The notes: generated from the letters alone by a model not told the origin. A stretch of 34,559 bases of DNA from Oligella ureolytica DSM 18253 (GCF_000373745.1 NZ_KB892300.1:1-34559), one strand, 5' to 3'; positions 1 through 7,700 are shown, counted from the first letter of the stretch. Made by a program: numbers and translations.

Positions 1-228
1 CCCGGCAATCCACAACAAAACGCCTATGTCGAGCGCTATAATCGGACAGTACGTTATGACTGGTTAACCCAGAATCTCTTTGATAGTCTAGAAGAAGTTC
101 AGCACGGAGCCACTGCTTGGCTCTGGACTTACAATAACGAACGCCCCAACATGGCATTAGGTGGCATCACACCGAGGCAAAAATTACATCAACATAAATT
201 AAATCATTCTACTGCCAACTGCTGTTAA
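1..228 (+). pseudogene. IS3-family transposase (OrfB), C-terminal part, cut by window edge
   Basis: Reading frame 1 is open from the first base to a TAA at 226-228 and encodes 75 residues. It contains the motif QQNAYVERYNRTVR followed by a YNNERPNMALGG-type segment, which is the end of the rve/DDE integrase core of IS3-family OrfB. The Glu of the YVERYNR motif would be the last acidic residue of the DDE triad. The rest of the transposase lies left of the window, so it cannot be said whether the element is intact. Shortly after the stop is a G-run (about 233-238), and the right inverted repeat may lie here, but its exact end cannot be fixed without the left end. Family assignment is firm; the subgroup is not. 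Confidence 0.85.
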
Positions 229-380
229 AAATGGGGGGATTACCCTGCAACTCGCTTACCGGAATCATTAAGCGGCTGATAAATATAATTTGCAGCAAAC
301 CAAGCTTTTTGAAAATCAATTTCATTACTCATTGCTATTCATCCCTAACGTTATTTATAGTCATTAGAGCAATAGTTTTT

Positions 381-421
381 GACTTTTTGATGACTAAATT
401 ATGACTATTTTTTGACTAGTC
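381..421 (+). repeat. Four GACT direct repeats at exact 11-bp spacing, ending in palindrome GACTAGTC
   Basis: GACT occurs at 381, 392, 403 and 414, each preceded by T or AT and followed by an AT-rich stretch, giving a period of 11 bp, about one helical turn. The last unit is part of the perfect 8-bp palindrome GACTAGTC (414-421). Phased half-sites of this kind suit a DNA-binding protein contacting one helix face, such as the AraC-type regulator encoded at 538. Function is inferred. Confidence 0.6.
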
Positions 422-472
422 AACATTCATCAATTCACATGAAAGAAGAAGGATTTAACAGAAGAGGATACA

Positions 473-511
473 ATGATGATCTTAGTTAACACATACAATC
501 CTGCCAATTAG
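473..511 (+). CDS. Possible 12-residue leader peptide
   Basis: An ATG at 473 opens a frame of 12 codons (MMILVNTYNPAN) ending in TAG at 509-511. An AGAGGA sequence at 463-468 lies 4 nt upstream and is a better ribosome binding site than anything in front of the regulator gene at 538. It could be a leader peptide coupling or attenuating araC translation, a remnant of a longer gene, or chance. No family can be assigned to so short a peptide. Confidence 0.25.
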   Translation: MMILVNTYNPAN

Positions 512-521
512 AAATCCCTAG

Positions 522-532
522 AGTCTAGTTAA
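522..532 (+). promoter_or_regulatory. AGTCTAGTTAA motif before araC-type gene
   Basis: The 11-mer AGTCTAGTTAA ends 5 nt before the ATG at 538. The identical 11-mer occurs again 2 nt before the start codon of the neighbouring eamA gene (1341-1351). The site occupies the place where a ribosome binding site would normally be. A shared operator or initiation signal is inferred. Confidence 0.45.
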
Positions 533-537
533 AAAAC

Positions 538-1245
538 ATGCAAGGCAGTTTATCCATACGCTCTTATAGCACTAAGCCAACAATTCATGCTCATGATTTT
601 TATCAGTTGGTCCTGCCACTCAGAGGCGTCATCTCTATCCAAGTAGGATTGTTTGATGGGAAAGTTGCACCCGGCGAATGCGTGATCGTTAAAAAACAAG
701 AAGAACACCTCTTTACAGCCAACCCGGAAGCTCGCTTTGTTGTAGCTGATATGGTGAGCGTGCCGGACAATATTGCAGCTTATCAGGAGGTTGTTTTTGC
801 CGTCAAAAAACCGCTGACACGCTATCTTCACTTTATCGAGGCACAGCTGGAATTACAGGTGAATGCCGTGTTAGAAAAAGCCATGTTCGACACATTTTAT
901 TATCTGCTGGCCGAACATACTTTATTGCCTAAATTAGATAAGCGTATCGCCAATACCATTGATTATATTGAAGGTAATTTACAGGAAAGGCTGACTATTG
1001 ACACCTTGGCACGTACTGCTAACCTAAGTAATACGCAGTTCAAAGTACTATTCAAACAACAAACCGGCCTGACCCCCATGCACTATGTGAATAAGGCTCG
1101 CATTGCAAAAGCGCAGGCACTACTGAGCCACACGGACTACCCCTTGAAACTCATTGGTGAAATGGTGGGCTACACTGACTTATCCTCTTTTAGTCGTCGA
1201 TTTACCCAGATTGTTGGTCTGCCTCCCAGTCAATTCAAACAGTAA
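538..1245 (+). CDS. AraC-family transcriptional regulator
   Basis: The 235-residue protein has an N-terminal cupin-like sensor part (about residues 15-75, with HAHDFYQLVLPLRG and PGECVIVKKQEEHLF) and a C-terminal AraC double helix-turn-helix (about 135-235). The latter includes LTIDTLARTANLSNTQFKVLFKQ and the family signature around IGEMVGYTDLSSFSRRF. The ATG at 538 is the only start available because an in-frame TAG lies at 526-528, yet no Shine-Dalgarno is visible. The sensor half is short and the inducer unknown. The gene is followed after 108 bp by an EamA exporter on the same strand that carries the same upstream motif, so the regulator probably controls itself and the exporter. The IS3 end upstream suggests the region has been mobile. 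Confidence 0.9.
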   Translation: MQGSLSIRSYSTKPTIHAHDFYQLVLPLRGVISIQVGLFDGKVAPGECVIVKKQEEHLFTANPEARFVVADMVSVPDNIAAYQEVVFAVKKPLTRYLHFIEAQLELQVNAVLEKAMFDTFYYLLAEHTLLPKLDKRIANTIDYIEGNLQERLTIDTLARTANLSNTQFKVLFKQQTGLTPMHYVNKARIAKAQALLSHTDYPLKLIGEMVGYTDLSSFSRRFTQIVGLPPSQFKQ

Positions 1246-1303
1246 GCTCCGTCTTTGCAATCATCAAAACCGTCCTTTTTGTCAAACATAGCACCCTAAA
1301 AAA

Positions 1304-1310
1304 GACTAGT
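1304..1310 (+). promoter_or_regulatory. GACTAGT motif copy upstream of eamA
   Basis: The heptamer GACTAGT in an A-rich context repeats the core of the last GACT unit before araC (414-420). It lies 31 bp upstream of the AGTCTAGTTAA copy at 1341, so the exporter gene has the same pair of motifs as the regulator gene. Binding by the AraC-type protein is inferred. Confidence 0.35.
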
Positions 1311-1340
1311 ATATAGATTCATTTTTATTTACCTTAAAAA

Positions 1341-1351
1341 AGTCTAGTTAA
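1341..1351 (+). promoter_or_regulatory. AGTCTAGTTAA motif before eamA
   Basis: This 11-mer is identical to that at 522-532 and lies 2 nt before the ATG at 1354, where no ribosome binding site is recognisable. The transcript may be leaderless or nearly so, with the motif acting as promoter or operator element. Confidence 0.45.
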
Positions 1352-1353
1352 TT

Positions 1354-2268
1354 ATGTTGCATGAAGGTGTTAAAGGACTGCTGGCCATCATCATCGCCAG
1401 TTTATTATGGGGCACAACCGGCGTGACTGCCAGCTACACCACCGATCTTAGTCCACTGGCTATTGGTGGCTTTACCATGGGGGTGGGTGCTATCTGGCTA
1501 TCATTAGCCGCACGCAAAAGCTTGGCAGAAGATTACGCCATACTCCGACAGCATCTAGCGCTGGTGCTCGTGGGTACACTATGCGTGGTGATTTATCCCT
1601 TGGCGTTTTATTCCTCCATGTTCTTTGCCGGTGTCGCGATAGGAACCATGGTATCTATTGCCAGTGCGCCTTTATTTGCAGCGATTGTAGAGCGTCTTTT
1701 TAGCAAAAAACCGATATCAATACAGTGGTTTATCAGCTTTTTATTAGGGGCATTGGGGATGATGTTTCTTGCACTGGGTAAAGCACCGATAGATGCAAAC
1801 ATTGACAGTAATCACCTGATGCAGGTTATTGGCATTGTCTTGGGGTTAGTCGCCGGTTTAACCTATGCCGGTTATTCATGGGTCGCAAAGCAACTGATTG
1901 ACCTCGGGGCTAATTCTAAATCTGCCATCGCCATACAGTTTGCCTGTGCCGCTCTATGTCTTTTACCCTCTCTATGGTTCACAGGAGATAACCTTTTTAC
2001 TAACCAAAAAAACTTATCCATTGTTTTTTATATGGCAACGGTTCCGATGTTTTTTGGTTATCTACTGTTTAGTTATGGCTTACGAACCATCAGCGCCAGT
2101 AACGCCACCTTAATCACACTCATTGAACCCTTATTTGCCACCTTACTCGCTATCCTCCTCGTGGGAGAAAAATTACTGGGTATCGGCTGGTTAGGGATGG
2201 TGCTTATCTGCTTATGCTTACTGGTACAATCAATTAATGTTCAGGCCATTCGTCAGCAGTTCAGCTAG
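1354..2268 (+). CDS. EamA/DMT-superfamily transporter
   Basis: The 304-residue protein is built of about ten hydrophobic segments in two EamA repeats. The first repeat starts at GLLAIIIASLLWGTTGVTASY and the second around residue 155 (IGIVLGLVAGLTYAGYSWVAKQL). It ends with the usual TLIEPLFATLLAILLVGE helix pair. Members of this inner-membrane family export metabolites, amino acids or drugs; the substrate cannot be told. The length is typical. Its position behind an AraC-type regulator and the shared upstream motif suggest regulated export of whatever the regulator senses. The ATG at 1354 fits the start of the first EamA helix and no Shine-Dalgarno is seen. Confidence 0.9.
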   Translation: MLHEGVKGLLAIIIASLLWGTTGVTASYTTDLSPLAIGGFTMGVGAIWLSLAARKSLAEDYAILRQHLALVLVGTLCVVIYPLAFYSSMFFAGVAIGTMVSIASAPLFAAIVERLFSKKPISIQWFISFLLGALGMMFLALGKAPIDANIDSNHLMQVIGIVLGLVAGLTYAGYSWVAKQLIDLGANSKSAIAIQFACAALCLLPSLWFTGDNLFTNQKNLSIVFYMATVPMFFGYLLFSYGLRTISASNATLITLIEPLFATLLAILLVGEKLLGIGWLGMVLICLCLLVQSINVQAIRQQFS

Positions 2269-2350
2269 TTAAGAATCGACTGTTCGTCATGGTTGGCGAT
2301 CTCTTACTCACCGGCTGTTAATCCGGCTCACACGCAACGGCGGTCTTACC

Positions 2351-3547
2351 ATGAAGAAACTGTTTAGCTACCTCGCTTGTATAAGCTGCTTAAGCCTAAG
2401 TTCACAAATCCTGGCACAGGATTTTAACGCCCGTGCGCCAAACGCTCCTCAACAAGAACCCGCCTTTGCGCATCAGACTCGCGCGCCTGTGTTGCCGGAT
2501 GACTATCAATTACAGGTTGAGACCATCGTAAGCGAACTTGAACATCCTTGGGGCATGGTGCAGCTACCAAATGCCTCATGGCTAATTACCGAACGCCCCG
2601 GACGGCTACGTTTAGTCAATACAGACGGGCAGCTCTCAGCGCCCATCAGCGGTCTGCCGGCGGTAGATGCCCGCGGTCAAGGTGGCCTACTGGATATCAT
2701 GATTAAGGATGATTTTGAGAACACTCGCCGAATTTGGTGGAGCTACGCTGAACCACGTGACAATGGGACCAATGCTACTGCTGTGGCGACCGGTATCCTC
2801 TCTGACGATTATCGGCAAGTAACTGATGTTCAGGTAATTTTTCAACAAACTCCTCCTTGGCGATCAACCGCACATTTTGGTTCTCGCTTAGTCTTTGATA
2901 CAGACGGTATGCTATTTATCACGACCGGCGATCGCTATCAGGCCAGCTCTCTGGCTCAAGATATCAGCACCCATATTGGCAAGGTCTTACGCATCAACCC
3001 ACAAGGCGGAGCAGCCCCTGGCAATCCCGCACTTCACGGTGAAGGTGGACAACCCGAAATCTGGTCCTATGGACATCGTAACGTTCAAGCAGCAGCACTC
3101 GCCACCGATGGCCGTCTTTGGACGGTAGAACATGGCGCGCGTGGCGGTGATGAATTAAATCAGCCGCAAGCCGGCCTTAACTACGGTTGGCCAATTATCA
3201 CTTACGGTGTCGATTACTCAGGACGTACGATAGGCGATGGACTAACTGCTCATAAGGATATGGAACAGCCTGTGTACTTTTGGGATCCGGTGATTGCACC
3301 CAGTGGAATGGCCTTCTACCACGGTGAGCTTTTTGCCGACTGGCAAGGGGATTTATTGATTGGCGGACTGGCGAGTCAATCATTAATTCGCCTAAGACTT
3401 AAAGACGGTGAGGTCATTGGTGAAGCACGCTATCTTCAGCGCGAGCAAGGTCGTATTCGTGATGTGGCGATTGCACAAGACGGCGCAATCATGCTTTTAA
3501 TTGATGATCCAAATGGCAAATTATTGCGAGTGATACCTCAGGAGTAA
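2351..3547 (+). CDS. Exported PQQ-dependent sugar dehydrogenase (soluble GDH/YliI-like)
   Basis: The 398-residue protein begins with a Sec signal peptide (residues 1-22, cleavage after ILA) and is therefore periplasmic. The mature part is a six-bladed beta-propeller of the glucose/sorbosone dehydrogenase family. Landmarks are HPWGMVQLPNASWLITERPGRL near residue 65, FITTGDRYQ near 195, HIGKVLRINPQG near 207, EIWSYGHRNVQA near 237, and TVEHGARGGDELN with YGWPIITYG near 257-285. These match the PQQ- and calcium-binding loops of YliI-type aldose dehydrogenases. Such enzymes oxidise aldoses and pass electrons to the respiratory chain; the sugar used is unknown. No PQQ synthesis genes are in the window. 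The gene is transcribed toward the copper receptor gene and ends before a shared hairpin. Confidence 0.9.
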   Translation: MKKLFSYLACISCLSLSSQILAQDFNARAPNAPQQEPAFAHQTRAPVLPDDYQLQVETIVSELEHPWGMVQLPNASWLITERPGRLRLVNTDGQLSAPISGLPAVDARGQGGLLDIMIKDDFENTRRIWWSYAEPRDNGTNATAVATGILSDDYRQVTDVQVIFQQTPPWRSTAHFGSRLVFDTDGMLFITTGDRYQASSLAQDISTHIGKVLRINPQGGAAPGNPALHGEGGQPEIWSYGHRNVQAAALATDGRLWTVEHGARGGDELNQPQAGLNYGWPIITYGVDYSGRTIGDGLTAHKDMEQPVYFWDPVIAPSGMAFYHGELFADWQGDLLIGGLASQSLIRLRLKDGEVIGEARYLQREQGRIRDVAIAQDGAIMLLIDDPNGKLLRVIPQE

Positions 3548-3579
3548 GCGCTGCTAACACCTGCCTTTTATCAAAAAAA

Positions 3580-3628
3580 GCCCTAAATGTCCTGAGGTCT
3601 TGAGAATGAAAAAGTGGACAAATAGGGC
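3580..3628. terminator. Probable bidirectional terminator
   Basis: GCCCTAAATGTCC (3580-3592) pairs imperfectly with GGACAAATAGGGC (3616-3628), with A-rich and T-rich sequence outside the arms. It lies between the convergent sugar dehydrogenase and copper receptor genes, where a shared terminator is expected. The loop is long (23 nt) and two pairs are mismatched. Confidence 0.5.
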
Positions 3629-3649
3629 ATAAAACAATTCATTTTTCAG

Positions 3650-5644
3650 TTAAAAAGTACCTTCAAGACGCAGCCAAAACTGACGACCCGGCTCATTTAA
3701 CTGTTGCCCCAGCACCGGATTATACCCTGCAATATCTGCCGCTCCTTTACTGATAAACTCACGATACGTTTTATCAAAAATATTATCCACACCACCACTT
3801 AGGCTAAGACGATCATTTACGCGATAAGATACATTGGCTGAAAATACGCTAAAGCCATTACTAGGCCCTGTATCAGTACCAACAATATTTCCCTGCCCTT
3901 CGGCATAGCGACTTTGTTTGGCAACATTTCTCATTGAAAAGTTAGCAGATAAAACCCCATCATCATAGCCAATATAGCTATTCGCCTCTAAGGGTGGCGT
4001 TTGACCCAATGCTCGGTCATCCGTACGGTTCTGACCATGGGTATAAGCAATGGAAGTGCCAATATGCCAATTAGGCACAAACTCATAATGAATCTCTCCC
4101 TCAAAACCATATCGGCGAGCTCGAATATTACGCGCTCGATCACCATCAATCAAAATAAAGTTTTCTAATTGACTGGCAAATAAGGTCAAAGAGGCTTCAA
4201 TTCCTTGATTACGATAAATAACCCCCAAATCAATTTCATGATTGGTCTCCGGTTTAATATGCCAACCCTCTACTTTATCGCGCTCCCAAAAATCCGGCGC
4301 ACGTTGTGCCATACCATAACCGGCAAATAGGGTAACATTATTAATATCATGCTCATAACGCAAAAAGCCGGCACCGGTCTGATAGGTTTTTTTCATCAAA
4401 TCCGGGTGACTTTGATTGAGCCCCGTACCTTTACCCATTTCAGTAAAATACTTAGCCGTTGTATGGTCGTAGCGTAAGCCGCCAATCAGGCGTTCTGAGT
4501 CATTAAGGCGCCAAGTCGTCTCCGCAAAAATACCAATTTGTTCAAATTTCTGATTTTCTTTACGTTCAGCTTGCTTGTAGCGATCTGCCATCATGCGAGT
4601 CATACCCATACCATTACGTCCACGATGGGTATCATGCATATAATCCACACCAAGTTGGGTACTGGTATTGCCAAAGTCCAAGGTCGCTTTAAGGCGTGCA
4701 GTTTGGGTACGACGATCAGGGTTCATTGCCATATACATCATCGCTGTCTTTTCTCGGTGGCTATAGTTATCCATCACATGGTCCACATAGCTATAACCAT
4801 AACTAACACTTAGCTCCGAAAGCCAAGTATTAATATTGCGCTTTTCTGCACGTAAACTAAAAGCATCTCTATCAAACAACGAGCCATCCATCCCTCGATC
4901 ACCATACGCTGCCCATCCTCTGGAGCGTTGGTAAGCAAACTCAATCACACTGTTAGGATCGGGTGTAATTCCCAAAGCAACTTGCTGAGACTGTCGTTGA
5001 TAAGCCGAATGCACGCGATTTCCATCACCATCTTTATAGTCTTTCGAGGTATTACGAACGGCATTGGCATGAATATAACCCCATTTCATACCGGCAGTAA
5101 AAGAACCATAACCATCAAAACGGTTAAAACTACCCACCGTTGCACTGCCATTACCTTCTATGGTTGGCTCATCAAAATAGTACGGTTTACGATTAAACTG
5201 AACGGACCCGGCAATTTGCCCCGGACCGGCAACCACTGTTTGCGGACCTTTAGTTAAAATAACCTCATCGTAGGTTTCCGGAAAAATATACGCAGTCGGT
5301 GGGTCCATGCGACTCGGACAACCACCAAAGAACTGACTGTCGTTAGAATAAATCCCTAAACGCGAACCACCTAAACCGCGAAATAATGGATCCCCAGACA
5401 TACCACCTTTCCTAACAACACTCATATTCGGTATTGACTTTAAAAGCCCGGCACCATCAGTAGCAGGCATAGGCTGAAAGGCTTGTTTAGGATTCAAATA
5501 AACCTTATTAGGCTCGGTAGTCGGCGCAACAAGGACCACTAAATCATCTAATTTCTGAATGATGGGTTCCTCATCGTGTGCCATCACAACGCCTGCATAA
5601 GCAGAAAACAATGCTAAAGCAAGCCTTTTTCTAGGAAATAGCAT
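3650..5644 (-). CDS. TonB-dependent copper receptor (OprC/NosA type)
   Basis: The start is taken as the ATG at 5644, with AGGAGA six bases upstream. An in-frame TTG at 5659 would place the Shine-Dalgarno inside the gene. The 664-residue protein has a signal peptide (to about residue 22, VVMA/HDEEP), a plug domain and a 22-strand barrel ending in Phe. The segment GGCPSRMDPPTAYIFPETYD is diagnostic of the TonB copper-receptor family. Cys109, Met113, His289 and Met291 reproduce the C-x3-M and H-x-M copper ligands of Pseudomonas OprC (C143, M147, H323, M325 as I recall), all with the same offset of 34, so copper binding should be intact. It would bring copper across the outer membrane using TonB energy. 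The gene follows regB-regA with a RegA-type box between, suggesting redox control. Confidence 0.93.
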   Translation of the reverse strand: MLFPRKRLALALFSAYAGVVMAHDEEPIIQKLDDLVVLVAPTTEPNKVYLNPKQAFQPMPATDGAGLLKSIPNMSVVRKGGMSGDPLFRGLGGSRLGIYSNDSQFFGGCPSRMDPPTAYIFPETYDEVILTKGPQTVVAGPGQIAGSVQFNRKPYYFDEPTIEGNGSATVGSFNRFDGYGSFTAGMKWGYIHANAVRNTSKDYKDGDGNRVHSAYQRQSQQVALGITPDPNSVIEFAYQRSRGWAAYGDRGMDGSLFDRDAFSLRAEKRNINTWLSELSVSYGYSYVDHVMDNYSHREKTAMMYMAMNPDRRTQTARLKATLDFGNTSTQLGVDYMHDTHRGRNGMGMTRMMADRYKQAERKENQKFEQIGIFAETTWRLNDSERLIGGLRYDHTTAKYFTEMGKGTGLNQSHPDLMKKTYQTGAGFLRYEHDINNVTLFAGYGMAQRAPDFWERDKVEGWHIKPETNHEIDLGVIYRNQGIEASLTLFASQLENFILIDGDRARNIRARRYGFEGEIHYEFVPNWHIGTSIAYTHGQNRTDDRALGQTPPLEANSYIGYDDGVLSANFSMRNVAKQSRYAEGQGNIVGTDTGPSNGFSVFSANVSYRVNDRLSLSGGVDNIFDKTYREFISKGAADIAGYNPVLGQQLNEPGRQFWLRLEGTF

Positions 5645-5709
5645 TAATGATCTCCTCAATTTACTATTTAATTGAAGAAATTATCGTTCATTCATGCTTT
5701 TTTGAACAT

Positions 5710-5724
5710 GCGACATATCGTCGC
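5710..5724. promoter_or_regulatory. RegA/PrrA-type binding box upstream of the copper receptor
   Basis: GCGACATATCGTCGC is an inverted repeat with perfect 5-bp arms. It fits the consensus reported for RegA/PrrA (GCGNC-N5-GNCGC, from memory) at every fixed position. It lies in the 100-bp gap between regA and the copper receptor, 65 bp before the receptor start and 20 bp after the regA stop. Direct control of the receptor by the adjacent regulator is inferred. Confidence 0.65.
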
Positions 5725-5744
5725 AGTCTATATTTAGAGAACCT

Positions 5745-6275
5745 TTAATGTTTTGCTGGGCGCTTATTCAGCATACGTTGCAAAGTGCGACGATGCATTC
5801 CTAAATCTCTTGCTGTCGCAGAGATATTACCGTTATTTTTACTCAGCTGAAATTGAATATGCTCCCATGTCATGCGCTTTAAAGATGGGGTATTAAAGGC
5901 CTCCTCTTTGATTTCTTCTAACAACTCACCCGCAAAAGCCTCTAATATCTGTTCAACTGTCGCCGGCTTAGGTAAGTAATTCGTTGCCCCTATCTTAATG
6001 GCATTAACAGCCGTCGCAATACTCGCGTAACCCGTCAAAATCAAAATGTTGGTTTCCGGATAGCGTTCTAAAAGCCGTGGCAATAAATGCATGCCACTTT
6101 CTTGCTCGAGATTTAGGTCAAGGATAATTCCGGCATAGGTATTTTCTTTGATGAGCGCTTCATGACTATTAGCCGCCCAGTCAAGTAGCAAGTTATGGCG
6201 GGCAAATCCTCGTACCATCAGTGAAGCAAAGATTTCATTATCATCAATCAATAAATACTGCTGTTCTGTTGACAT
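5745..6275 (-). CDS. regA: RegA/PrrA/ActR-type redox response regulator
   Basis: The 176-residue protein has a receiver domain (1-120) with acidic pocket D11-D12, phosphoacceptor D53 (IILDLNL), T81 and K103. Behind it comes a short linker and a C-terminal Fis-type helix-turn-helix (about 140-172) with NISATARDLGMHRRTLQRML. This architecture and the near-invariant HTH are those of RegA/PrrA/ActR/RoxR regulators, which control respiration, electron transport and related genes according to redox state. It is in an operon with the cognate kinase: the kinase stop is 3 nt before this ATG, and GAGGAG in the kinase end serves as ribosome binding site. Its likely target is the next gene, a copper receptor. 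Confidence 0.92.
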   Translation of the reverse strand: MSTEQQYLLIDDNEIFASLMVRGFARHNLLLDWAANSHEALIKENTYAGIILDLNLEQESGMHLLPRLLERYPETNILILTGYASIATAVNAIKIGATNYLPKPATVEQILEAFAGELLEEIKEEAFNTPSLKRMTWEHIQFQLSKNNGNISATARDLGMHRRTLQRMLNKRPAKH

Positions 6276-6278
6276 TCC

Positions 6279-7607
6279 TTATTGCTCCTCACTATCCACC
6301 AATTGCAAAGGTAAGCGAATATAAGCCCGTACACCACCTTTACTCTGATTGCTTAGTTCTAAACTGCCGCCTAAATGTGAAAGACTGGCATGCGCCAAAC
6401 GCACCCCCAATCCCAAACCAAAAGGCTTATCGGAGTCAATTATATCCAGCCCAGCCTGAGCTAATTGCTTCTCACTTAAATGCCCTTCATGATTATAGAT
6501 CGTTAAATGAAACTCATTGTCACCCGTTACCACCGACTGTAGCTCTATCCCTTTCTCACCGGCATCAGCCGCATTATTCAAAATATTAAACAAGGCATAC
6601 CAAAAACTTTCATGCAAAATCACGTGATAATCTTTTTGACCGTTAGGATCACGCACCCACTGATAATGTACATCCGGCCGTAAATTACGCCAATGCGCTA
6701 AACGCTCCTTGAGTTCCTCATATAAATACACTTGCTGCTCTTTAGGAGGTCTTATCTGTTTTAAACGTGTCAGACTATTCTTACATTGCGCCAGCTGAGT
6801 GGCTATCAAACTCACATCGGCTTGTGCTGAAGCAGGCAAATCGCTCATATTCTGCAACTCCTCATAAATCAGCTCAAGATTATTTAAAGGTGTTGATAAC
6901 TCATGGGCTAATCCCGCCATCTGCATACCCATCACAAGCCAATATTCATCTTCCTGTTGTCGCTGATAAGCTTGCTGCAAACGCATTTCATGACTGCGTA
7001 CCGTTTGTACTAAACCGGAAATCCACATCATGGCTAATAGCGCTGAAAAAGAAAAAGTAACCCACATGCCGATTAAATGAATCAACATTGAATTATCATG
7101 ATGAGCATGACCAGCTAATTCATGCTCAAAAAGGCTAAACGGGCGATAGTAAAAGAAAAGAAGTAAATAACAAAGAATAATAATCGTCGTTAAAATACGG
7201 GCAAAACGTGGCGAACAAAATAATGCGGCATTAATTACCGGCAATATATACAATACCGTCAGTGGATTATTTGCTCCTCCCGTAAAGTAAATTAGCTCTG
7301 TCAGAAGTATGCTATCTACTATTAAGCTAAAGCGCATCAACACAGCAGGAGCGTAATACCTACTTCCTACATAATGCAAAAATGCACTTAATAAAACCAT
7401 CGAAAAAGCAATTTGTAATAGAATCAGTATTGGAAAATTATCATGATTACCTGTCAGCATTGAATAGATAATCACCAAAAATAAAATCAAGCTCATACCT
7501 AAACGAGCATAAGGCATCAGACTGAGTTGCTGTCCTTGACGTGATAGAAAGGCAAGTAGCTTTCGCTGAGCATGAGATCGATGTAATGATGTTTGCTTAA
7601 TCGTCAT
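6279..7607 (-). CDS. regB: RegB/PrrB-type redox sensor histidine kinase
   Basis: The 442-residue inner-membrane protein has about six hydrophobic helices (residues 35-200). Between helices is GGANNPL (110-116), matching the GGxxNPF quinone-site heptad of RegB with Leu for Phe. The cytoplasmic part has the H-box LAHELSTPLNNLEL with His235, and Cys275 in QLAQCKNSL, at the place of the redox-active Cys of RegB. Then come the N-box NILNNAADAG (about 341-350) and the G-box FGLGLG. RegB senses the quinone pool and cysteine redox state and controls phosphorylation of RegA, encoded next. A His-rich stretch GHAHHDN (166-172) in a periplasmic loop is unusual and might bind metal. No Shine-Dalgarno precedes the ATG at 7607. 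Confidence 0.92.
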   Translation of the reverse strand: MTIKQTSLHRSHAQRKLLAFLSRQGQQLSLMPYARLGMSLILFLVIIYSMLTGNHDNFPILILLQIAFSMVLLSAFLHYVGSRYYAPAVLMRFSLIVDSILLTELIYFTGGANNPLTVLYILPVINAALFCSPRFARILTTIIILCYLLLFFYYRPFSLFEHELAGHAHHDNSMLIHLIGMWVTFSFSALLAMMWISGLVQTVRSHEMRLQQAYQRQQEDEYWLVMGMQMAGLAHELSTPLNNLELIYEELQNMSDLPASAQADVSLIATQLAQCKNSLTRLKQIRPPKEQQVYLYEELKERLAHWRNLRPDVHYQWVRDPNGQKDYHVILHESFWYALFNILNNAADAGEKGIELQSVVTGDNEFHLTIYNHEGHLSEKQLAQAGLDIIDSDKPFGLGLGVRLAHASLSHLGGSLELSNQSKGGVRAYIRLPLQLVDSEEQ

Positions 7608-7700
7608 AAAAATTTTAGTGCAGTCGGTACTCTTTATACGCGCTTAAATGGTTTAATCCTAGCACTGTCTACTACAGAAGTGACTAGAAATCCCTTAATA

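Larger units (their letters stand above)
229..537. other. Intergenic region between IS3 end and araC-type gene
   Basis: This 309-bp stretch has no long gene. It holds the probable right end of the IS3 element (first 20-30 bp), an AT-rich block with four GACT repeats spaced 11 bp apart (381-421), a very short open frame with a good Shine-Dalgarno (473-511), and an AGTCTAGTTAA motif just before the next start codon. No convincing sigma-70 promoter was picked out. Confidence 0.6.

Noticed and set aside
4538-5257. Plus-strand frames of about 90-110 codons opposite the copper receptor
   Set aside because: They are antisense to a well-supported gene and show no recognisable family.
5645-5659. TTG start five codons upstream for the copper receptor
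   Set aside because: It would put the AGGAGA ribosome binding site inside the gene, and the ATG at 5644 starts a normal signal peptide.
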